Part shown: one piece after another, positions 1 through 6,800 of the stretch
Layout: each line of letters begins with the position of its first letter
Position numbering within the stretch: the stretch's first letter is position 1
Assembly: GCA_043802925.1 (NCBI GenBank)
Contig: JAZDKP010000109.1
Location: 1 to 35,848 of the forward strand
Length of the DNA stretch: 35,848 bases
Source: JAZDKP01 sp043802925
Lineage (GTDB): Bacteria > Fibrobacterota > OXYB2-FULL-49-7 > JAEUSG01
Reading direction: 5' to 3'
Position numbers and translations under genes: made by a program
Notes under the pieces: generated by a model
What the model was told of the DNA's origin: nothing
The model's database searches: none
The model's input: only the letters and a program-made list of their open reading frames with translations

Positions 1-662
1 CGGCATAGGGTTTTTGCGCTGCCTTTATATAACCACGTTCGAAATGTATATCCCGATGGGCAAACGACAACCGTATTTTTACGCGCAGAAACTTTCTTAA
101 GATTTTTTGAAAGTTTATACCTGATTGCGCCTTTGGGTGGCTTGCATATTTTATCAAACATATTTTGTGTTTTAATATCATCATGCAAAAAATAACCACG
201 CTCGTCATCCTTCCAAAACATTCCTACTGTTTCATAGGAGGGTTTGCTGTTTTCTTTGATGGGTTTATCCGTGCCAATATGCGCCTCGTATGATGCAATC
301 CGTTTCACGCTATCCAATGCCTTGTCTATTAAAAATATTTGACCCTTGTCGCTGGAGAAATTGCGGTGCTTTAAATAGCCTTGAAGTTCATCATTGAACG
401 ATGAAAGGACTATTTCTCTGGAAGGTAAATATTTTTTAAGGGGAATGTATGGATTTTTAAAAGATACAGGATGAATGCCGCCGGTTTTCAGTTTAACGGA
501 TAGATTGCCATCTTCCCAAATACAACCGTGCTTAATAGCATGTTCAACAGAAAATTCACAAAGCCAACGCACCTCATCATCAATTTGATTATTTATTATA
601 GTGGTCTCGTATTCTTTGCCTTGGCTCTCCGTTGCGAAATGAGTTTGTCTTTTCTTTTTCAT
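1..662 (-). CDS. Hypothetical protein, 3' end beyond the window
   Basis: A frame starting with ATG at 662 stays open for 220 codons and runs off the left edge, so the C-terminus is missing. A Shine-Dalgarno-like AAAGGGG lies about 6 nt before the ATG. The product starts MKKKRQTHF and is rich in Lys, Asn and Ile; I see no signal peptide or membrane segment and do not recognise a family. Local base composition is clearly more AT-rich than the rest of the window, which fits horizontally acquired DNA. It lies 105 nt downstream of the ribbon-helix-helix gene on the same strand and could be in the same transcript. Seen: open frame, start and SD. Inferred: accessory gene status. Function unknown. 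Confidence 0.75.
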   Translation of the reverse strand, partial: MKKKRQTHFATESQGKEYETTIINNQIDDEVRWLCEFSVEHAIKHGCIWEDGNLSVKLKTGGIHPVSFKNPYIPLKKYLPSREIVLSSFNDELQGYLKHRNFSSDKGQIFLIDKALDSVKRIASYEAHIGTDKPIKENSKPSYETVGMFWKDDERGYFLHDDIKTQNMFDKICKPPKGAIRYKLSKNLKKVSARKNTVVVCPSGYTFRTWLYKGSAKTLC

Positions 663-767
663 AGCAGCCCCTTTCAGGCGTAGACCTTTCCGGGAAGAGA
701 GGCGCGAGAAAACCGGAGGAAAGGGATTCCGGCCTTGTCAGCCGTCACCTATCCCGCGCCCTTTGAA

Positions 768-938
768 TCAAGCCTTAATGCTAATCTTGCGCTCCATAAC
801 CATTTCGATACCGCGCTTGATAACCCATCCTACCGTGACCTTGTTCTTTTCGGCAAAGCTTTCTACACGTTCCTTTTCTTCAGGCGAAATGCGGGCCGCG
901 ATTTGCGGATACTTGCTTGTACGGTTTATTTTCTTCAT
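768..938 (-). CDS. Small ribbon-helix-helix (CopG/Arc-like) DNA-binding protein
   Basis: This is a 56-residue protein beginning MKKINRTSKYP. It has a short polar N-terminus, a probable beta strand (QIAARIS), a helix starting PEEKERVESFAEKN, and a second helix after VTVGWVIKRGIEM, the layout expected of ribbon-helix-helix repressors or antitoxins. An ATG five codons upstream (953) is in frame but overlaps the -10 box of the promoter at 945-973, so the ATG at 938 is preferred. Transcription from that promoter would begin at or almost at this ATG, with no room for a ribosome binding site. Likely role by family: dimeric operator-binding regulator, possibly autoregulatory or an antitoxin. No toxin partner is recognised next to it, though the unknown gene at 1-662 follows it. 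The family call rests on pattern only. Confidence 0.65.
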   Translation of the reverse strand: MKKINRTSKYPQIAARISPEEKERVESFAEKNKVTVGWVIKRGIEMVMERKISIKA

Positions 939-944
939 GGTGTT

Positions 945-973
945 AATATACATTATGTGCTAAACAATGTCAA
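945..973 (-). promoter_or_regulatory. Near-consensus sigma70 promoter of the ribbon-helix-helix gene
   Basis: Read on the minus strand, TTGACA (968-973, perfect -35) is followed by exactly 17 nt and then TATATT (945-950, 5/6 -10). The -10 box ends only 6 nt before the ATG at 938, so the predicted transcript is leaderless or nearly so. The -35 box lies inside the last codons of the HTH fragment at 960-1211. Confidence 0.7.
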
Positions 974-1211
974 CAGCCGTGCCATGCTCGATAACATGAC
1001 GGGCATGGACAGCCGTAGACCTTGATACGCCCACCATGTCAGCGGCATCTTCAATTGACACAGAGGATGAAGAGGGTAAATTTACCCTCTTGTCACCATT
1101 GTCAAGACACCCCCTTTCTCCTCTCTTCATATTCGCAATCTTCCCGGCCACTATGCCCTGCTGCGATACCGTCCGCGCACGCGGGGAAGTGTGCCCGCCG
1201 CAATCCCTCAA
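960..1211 (-). pseudogene. Truncated ParB-like/HTH protein fragment (phage or plasmid type)
   Basis: An open frame whose first in-frame start-like codon is TTG 1211 encodes about 83 residues. Two blocks resemble the middle of ParB-like phage/plasmid proteins: SQQGIVAGKIANM (family style: xxSQRAxVAAKIAxM) followed by an HTH stretch EDAADMVGVSRSTAVHARHV and then IEHGT, where family members usually continue ELVEAVE. Here the frame stops six codons after HGT, and an in-frame stop lies 11 codons before the TTG, so both the N-terminal ParB nuclease-like part and the C-terminal part are missing. It is most simply a decayed remnant. A short regulator starting at ATG 1130 is possible but lacks family support. 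Its end overlaps the promoter of the downstream gene. Moderate confidence, from remembered family patterns. Confidence 0.5.
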
Positions 1212-1497
1212 AACATGCGCTGCGCTTTACCAGGACGCGCTGGATAGGCCTATCGCCGCCCGGACGTACCTTTTCCTATCCCCGCCGCCGCGCCTCGTTA
1301 AAACGCGCCGGATGCGTACTTTTCCCTATCTTGACAGCTTGCTTCTTGACATAATTCAGGTGTCCACCAGGTGTCCATTGCCGATAAAAGCCCATCGTAA
1401 TACATCGAAAAACACCGAAAAACGCCAAGTCTGTTTTTATAGGGGAAATTGCTTGTTTGTAAACCGCTTTTATTTTACTGGTTTTGTAACTACCAAT
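1212..1497. other. Non-coding stretch with small direct repeats
   Basis: I find no convincing gene here. The stretch holds two adjacent copies of CAGGTGTCCA (1357-1366 and 1368-1377), a perfect 12-nt palindrome GATAGGCCTATC (1243-1254), and two imperfect copies of a segment ending TTTTCCTATC or TTTCCCTATC (about 1261-1280 and 1309-1330). A minus-strand frame of 39 codons near 1275-1394 has no recognisable product. Composition is mixed; the part nearest the tRNA is AT-rich. Remnant island DNA is the likeliest reading. Confidence 0.4.
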
Positions 1498-1530
1498 AAA
1501 AAAAGGGACTTATGCTTTAACATAAGCCCC
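1498..1530 (-). terminator. Rho-independent terminator of tRNA-Lys
   Basis: On the minus strand a 10-bp stem (GGGGCTTATG / CATAAGTCCC, one G-T pair) with a 6-nt loop is followed directly by seven T residues. It begins 9 nt after the tRNA discriminator base, as expected for termination of a monocistronic tRNA transcript. Confidence 0.8.
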
Positions 1531-1539
1531 TTGATATTT

Positions 1540-1612
<73 letters not shown>

Positions 1613-1693
1613 GAATTTTTACAGCGAAAAAATATACCTAAATGGTCAACGCTATGGCAATCCAAATTTGCAGGAAAGCCCAAAGCGGAAGGC

Positions 1694-2428
1694 TTACTCC
1701 CCTGTAATATTGCGGATCACCTCTCCTGCCGCAATGAGGCCAAAAAGCCCGGTCATGTAAGAAACCGACCCCAGTGTACGCCGCCTGCGGCCGCGCTCAA
1801 AGAAATCCTTCTCCACCCCGGGGTCCGCGATGGCCTTGGCACGAAGCGTCTCCTCGGAATAGACGCACCGGATACCGGTGGAAATACCGGCTTTTCGCAA
1901 ACGCTTGCGAATCTCCCGGGCCAGGGGGCAGGTCTCGGACTTGGAGATGTCTTTCACCTTGACCTTGAAGGGATCAAGCCGGGTCGCGGCGCCCATGGCC
2001 GACAGGGTGAAGACACCGGCCCGTGCCGCCACGGTAAGCAGCGCGGCCTTGCACGACACGCTGTCAATGGCGTCAACAAGCGCATCGGGACGCGGGGAAA
2101 GAAGCCCCTCCGAAGTTTCAGCATCCGCGAAAACGCGGAGGGCTTCGACCCTGCAGTTCGGATTGATGTCATGGATGCGGGATGCGGCCAGGTCCGCCTT
2201 GTATCGCCCAATCGTGGAGGTCAGCGCCAGGAGCTGGCGGTTCACGTTGCTTTCACGGACCACGTCAAAATCCACGACCCGCAGGTTCCCCACCCCCGCG
2301 CGGGCAAGCGCCTCAACCGCGTAGGAACCCACGGCGCCCAGTCCCACCACCGTAACGCACGCCTTACGGAGCCGTTCCATTTTTTCGGCACCGAACAGCA
2401 GTTCCACGCGTGAAAAACGGCTGCTCAT
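1694..2428 (-). CDS. tcdA: tRNA threonylcarbamoyladenosine dehydratase TcdA (CsdL/YgdL)
   Basis: This 244-residue E1-like (ThiF/MoeB/HesA) protein would catalyse ATP-dependent cyclisation of t6A37 to ct6A in ANN-decoding tRNAs. The N-terminus reads MSSRFSRVELLFG, typical of TcdA. The nucleotide-binding loop GLGAVG is at residues 29-34, the acidic strand VVDFDVV at 51-57, and the N-x-N-R-Q motif at 61-65. A conserved Asp (VDAIDS) is near 121. C-terminal SVSYMTGLFGLIAAGEVI also matches the family. A longer frame exists to 2452, but ATG 2428 overlaps the tatD stop as ATGA, which decides the start and implies translational coupling. Length is near the family norm. tcdA and tatD form a two-gene unit. 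Confidence 0.93.
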   Translation of the reverse strand: MSSRFSRVELLFGAEKMERLRKACVTVVGLGAVGSYAVEALARAGVGNLRVVDFDVVRESNVNRQLLALTSTIGRYKADLAASRIHDINPNCRVEALRVFADAETSEGLLSPRPDALVDAIDSVSCKAALLTVAARAGVFTLSAMGAATRLDPFKVKVKDISKSETCPLAREIRKRLRKAGISTGIRCVYSEETLRAKAIADPGVEKDFFERGRRRRTLGSVSYMTGLFGLIAAGEVIRNITGE

Positions 2429-3198
2429 TCCGTAACTCCAAAAAATGCACACGCGTTCGCGTATGTCCGCACCGCAAGCACATCCGCGGGAACGTTCAGA
2501 ATACGCGAGGCGGCATGAAGCGTTGCCGTAAGATTTGCTGGGGCGTTCAATTCCTTTTCATGGCCGCAAGGGGGAAGGTCCGGGCTGTCGGTTTCCAGGA
2601 GCAGGCGGTCCAGCGGTACTCGCGCAATGGAACGCACCGCAGGTTTGTTTCCGCTGTAAGTCAGGGAACAGGAATAAGAAAAGTATGCGTTGTATTTAAG
2701 AAGCACGTCAATCATATCAGGGGAACCGGAAAAGGAATGGACGAGAAAGCGAATCGAACTTTTTGAAAAACCGGACAGCGCCTCTTCAAGCCCCTGCCAG
2801 GCCTGACGGCAGTGGAGTGACACCGGCCTGTTTAGCTTTTCCGCAAGCGCTAACTGGATGCGCAGACACTCCTCCTGCGCTGCAAAGGTCGCCGTGTCAA
2901 CCTTGTGATCCAGTCCGGCCTCACCCACGCCCGCGCGTGGGAAGCGTTCCAACAGGCACTCCAGCGTCTTCTGCCATTCAGGCGTACGCCGGGCCACATA
3001 CCAGGGATGCAATCCGAAGGAGGGAACGATCCAGTCGTACTGTTCCGCCAGCGCTGCCACGGCGTCCCAATCACTCTCCTCGGAACCGCAGCACGAAAGC
3101 CGCGCCACGCCCGCGTTTTGGGCGCGCAAAACAACCTCGGGCAGGGAATGACCGTAGCGGGCGTCCTGAAGATGGGCATGGGCATCGAAGAGTTTCAT
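2425..3198 (-). CDS. tatD: TatD-family metal-dependent hydrolase/DNase
   Basis: This 257-residue TIM-barrel amidohydrolase-like protein belongs to the TatD family (3'-5' exonuclease/DNase activity in characterised members). Metal ligands are visible: HAH at residues 7-9, Glu93 in GEAGLD, His129 (SLHCR), His154 (VHSFSG) and Asp204 (LETDSPD). The tail LNAPANLTATLHAAS also fits the family. A longer frame extends to TTG 3243, but that codon overlaps the -35 box of a good promoter (3215-3243) and lacks an SD, and family members begin at MKLFDAHAHL, so ATG 3198 is chosen. No SD precedes this ATG either; the predicted leader is only about 10 nt. The gene overlaps tcdA by 4 nt. Confidence 0.9.
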   Translation of the reverse strand: MKLFDAHAHLQDARYGHSLPEVVLRAQNAGVARLSCCGSEESDWDAVAALAEQYDWIVPSFGLHPWYVARRTPEWQKTLECLLERFPRAGVGEAGLDHKVDTATFAAQEECLRIQLALAEKLNRPVSLHCRQAWQGLEEALSGFSKSSIRFLVHSFSGSPDMIDVLLKYNAYFSYSCSLTYSGNKPAVRSIARVPLDRLLLETDSPDLPPCGHEKELNAPANLTATLHAASRILNVPADVLAVRTYANACAFFGVTE

Positions 3199-3214
3199 GG
3201 CGGAGTCGGGAAAC

Positions 3215-3243
3215 AATATAGATTCTGCCAGGGGCGTGATCAA
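3215..3243 (-). promoter_or_regulatory. Sigma70-like promoter of tatD-tcdA
   Basis: On the minus strand TTGATC (3238-3243) is followed by 17 nt and TATATT (3215-3220, 5/6). The predicted start is near 3208, leaving a leader of roughly 10 nt before the tatD ATG. It lies in the gap between tatD and the divergent DUF188 gene. Confidence 0.55.
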
Positions 3244-3336
3244 TTATGGGAGGCACGCGATGCCAATGCTCGATTCGCTCGCGTAATGCAATCTGTAATT
3301 TTTATTTTGACTCACAACATAGAAGGAGACGCTTCA

Positions 3337-3804
3337 TTGCTTCATATTTACATTGACGGGGATGCCTGCCCGGTCAAGCACGAGGTTTATCGAGTCGCGG
3401 AGCGTTATGCGCTTCCAGTCACGCTCGTGGCCAACTCCTGGATGCGGATTCCAATCCACGATTGGCTGAATCAGGTGGTGGTGAACGACCATCCGGATGC
3501 GGCCGATGACTGGATCGTTCTGAATGTTGCGGAAAACGACATCGTGATCACCGGAGACATCCCGCTGGCGTCCCGCTGCCTAAAAAAAGGCGCGCAGATC
3601 CTTGGCACAACCGGCAATGAATTCACGGATTCCAATATCGGTCAGGCGCTGGCCGGCCGGGAAATTCTGTCAGGGTTGCGCGAAGCCGGTGCCGTCACGG
3701 GCGGTCCCGCCCAATTCGAGAAAAAAGACCGATCTCGATTTCTCCAGAGTCTGGACAGGATCATCCAGCGAATCCGCCACCGGCAGTGCGGGCCCGCGGT
3801 CTAG
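3337..3804 (+). CDS. YaiI/YqxD family protein (DUF188, UPF0178)
   Basis: A 155-residue cytoplasmic protein of the UPF0178 family, whose biochemical function is not established; it has been linked to PIN-like nuclease folds. The family signature D-x-D-A-C-P is at residues 7-12, followed by VKHEVYRVAER, an internal ITGDIPLA motif with a conserved Asp, and the C-terminal GGPAQFEKKDRSRF block. The frame is open far upstream, but TTG 3337 is chosen: a strong SD (AGAAGGAG, ending at 3328) sits 8 nt before it and translation there gives the normal family N-terminus MLHIYIDGDACP. The upstream gene tatD is divergent. The family call is firm; the exact role is unknown. Confidence 0.9.
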   Translation: MLHIYIDGDACPVKHEVYRVAERYALPVTLVANSWMRIPIHDWLNQVVVNDHPDAADDWIVLNVAENDIVITGDIPLASRCLKKGAQILGTTGNEFTDSNIGQALAGREILSGLREAGAVTGGPAQFEKKDRSRFLQSLDRIIQRIRHRQCGPAV

Positions 3805-3862
3805 GCGATAAAACAGTAACCCGCGCGTGAATAACGCATTTTAAAGTATTTTTCCATTACCC

Positions 3863-6800
3863 ATGGCTGACCTCCCTGATAAATCCGGCACACCCGAAAA
3901 CGGCGACTATAAACACAAAGCCGAAGAAATGGAGGCCCTCTACCACGATATCGAACACCGATATCAGGAGGCGCTCCAGCAGCTTTCGGAACAGAAGAGC
4001 TCGCCCATACACTCCATCGCGGGTATGGACCAAAAAGTTGTGCAGGTCGACACCCGCCTTCGCATCGTTTACTGCAATACCCCGCTCGCCCGCATGCTCG
4101 GCTTCAGCAAGGAAGGACTGGTCGGCGCCGAGTTGTCAAAGATTGACAATTTCCAATGGGGGCCCGGGTATTTGGAAGTACTCGTGCGCCAGTGCGGCCA
4201 CCTGAACGAACCGCTCGTCAAAGAACGGGGCTATTTTGACCTGAAAGCGGGCCAGGAAGTGATGGTCCGCATCAGCGTCCGCCCCGTGGAGGGCGGTTTC
4301 CAGATTGTGATGGAGGACCGCACCGAGTACGCGGCCCTGCAGAAACGCTTCGCCCGCTACGTCTCACCCAAAATACTCGAGGCCATGAAGGCCCTGGGCA
4401 CGGATTTTGAGACCCCGCGGCGCCAGACGCTCTCCGTTCTATTCGTGGCACTGCGCGGGTTCACGGCCCTGACCGATACGTTACCCCCCGAACAGCTGCG
4501 CGAGACGCTGAACCTTTATCTTACCACAATGATAAGCATCGTGGAAGCCAACGACGCCATGGTCGACAAAATCCTGGGCGACCAGCTCCTGGTGCTTTGC
4601 GGCGCCCCGCTCCCGCGCAGCGATCACGGCCTGCTGGCGGTCAAAATCGCGTTCGAGATGATGCGCACCCACGAACAACTCATCGCAGCCATGGCCCGCG
4701 ACAACCGCACCCTGCCAAACATCGGCATCGGAATCCACCCCGGCGAAGTGACCCTCGGTAATTTCGGGACGGACAAACGCAACGATTACACCGCAATGGG
4801 CCAGACGGTCCAGGTGGCGGCCCGGCTCTGCCAGGCCGCGCGCGAAGGAGAGGTCCTCGTGTCCCATGCCGCGCTGGAGGAGGTCGTGATGGCGGACGCG
4901 TCCGTCACGGAAAAGGTCCGGTTTCACAAAGTCGACAGCATTGAGGTGAAAGGGATGCGCGACCCGGTCCCAAGCTACCGCGTGACGCTCCGGGACGCGG
5001 CCGAGACGGCCCTCACGCTGACCGAACCGTTGCCCGAAGCCGTGGCCCAAGAGGCCGAACGGAAGCGCATCTTCGGCCGATACCAGCTGCTGAACGAAAT
5101 CGGCCGCGGCGGCATGGGCGTGGTGTACAAGGCCATCCACACGGACATGGGCAAGGTGGTGGCGCTCAAGTTTTTGAAAATCGGCGATTTTGCGCAGGAA
5201 GCGCAGCTCAAGATGTTTCAGCGGGAGATTGAGGCCCTGGCCACGCTCCAGCATCCCCATATCATCGCCATCCACGACGTGGGCGTCAACGAAGGCCAGC
5301 GCTACTTTGCCATGGACTACATCGAAGGCAGCTCGTTGGACATACTGCTGGCCGGGGCGCGCCGCGAAGGCCGCGAAATCAACGTCACGCAGGCGCTGAC
5401 CTTGATGGTGAAAATCCTCCGCGCGCTGGACCACGCGCACGGCCGCGGCATCGTGCACCGCGACCTCAAGCCCTCCAACATCATGATCACACGCGAGGGC
5501 GAGCCGGTCATCATGGACTTCGGCCTGGCGCGCCAGACCCGCACGGCCGAGAACATCCAGGCCTTAAGCGGACAGATCCTCGGGACCCCGGCCTACATGA
5601 GCCCGGAGCAGGCGGACGGCCGCAGCGAGGCCATCAACGAGAAAAGCGACGTCTATTCCATGGGCGCTCTTTTCTTTGAAATGCTCACCGGCCGTACACC
5701 CCATGGCTCACAGGGAAGCCTGGTGGACGACCTCCGCGCCATCGTGGAGAAGGAACCGCAGAACCTGCGCCGCGTCAACCCAGCCGTGCCGGTCGAGTTG
5801 GCCATCATATGCCACAAGGCGCTCGAAAAGGAACCCGAACGCCGGTACCGCACGGCCGGCGCGTTCGCCGAGGACCTCCAGCGCTACATCAACGGAGACC
5901 CCATCCAGGCGCGGCCGCAGAGCCTTCTCTACCGGGCGCGGAAAAAAATCGCCAAGCACCGTGTGGAGTTCGTCGCCGCCTGTCTCATGCTGCTGTTTCT
6001 CCTCTCCGCCCTCGCTTACCGCCAGGTTTCGCACCGGGCCATGACCGAAAAAGAACGGGCCCTCGCCGGGGAGATCGCCAAGACCGAGGCGCGGTGGGTC
6101 CTGGCCTACCGGAATGATTTTAACGGCCCCGCGCTCGACAGCGCCGGCTGGTATTACCGCTTGCCCCAGCTCAACACCCTGGCCTACGGCATCGAGGACA
6201 GCGCGCTGACGCTCCGTGGCAGCGGCATGCTCTATTCCACCCTCCGCATCCCGGGCAACATCCGGCTGGTGTTTGACGCCTGCATTGAGGGGGCGAATGA
6301 AATCCATGTCCGGATGAAGGTGGGCCCCACCTACGGCGACAGCGACTGGTTCTACAACAATTACTGGGCCGAAAACGTCTGCGTCTGGGAACGCCGCGGA
6401 ATGTGGAACACGCAGCGGGACCTGGATTTCACTTTCCATCAGCAGGTGTTGACCGACCCCTTGCCCGCCCGCGCAGGGCAATGGCAAGCGGTTGAAATGA
6501 CCTTCGAGGACGGCCGTTGCCGCACCCGCATCAACGACCGCACCATCAACGAGGGCGAGGATTATTTCCCCTTGAACAGCATGGACTACAGCCGGTGGGG
6601 TTTCCGTTCCATCACGGGAAGCCTCCGCATCCGGAACCTCCGGGTCTACAAGCAGCGGCTGCCCGAACGCCTGGATGTGACGCAGCTCGCAAACGAGCGC
6701 ATCAACCGGGGGGAGGTCGCGCAGGCCGGCCGCGATCTCCTGGGCGTCTTTGAGGAATACGATTCCCCGGAAATCGTATCGCTGGCGCTCCGGAAAATCC

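Noticed and set aside
668..684. Possible attachment-site copy of the tRNA-Lys 3' end (CCTTTCAGGCG)
   Set aside because: Only about eight bases match without a mismatch and the orientation is opposite to the tRNA, so it is most likely chance.
2905..3336. N-terminal extension of the DUF188 protein
   Set aside because: The frame is open upstream only because it lies antisense to tatD; the strong SD and family N-terminus place the start at TTG 3337.
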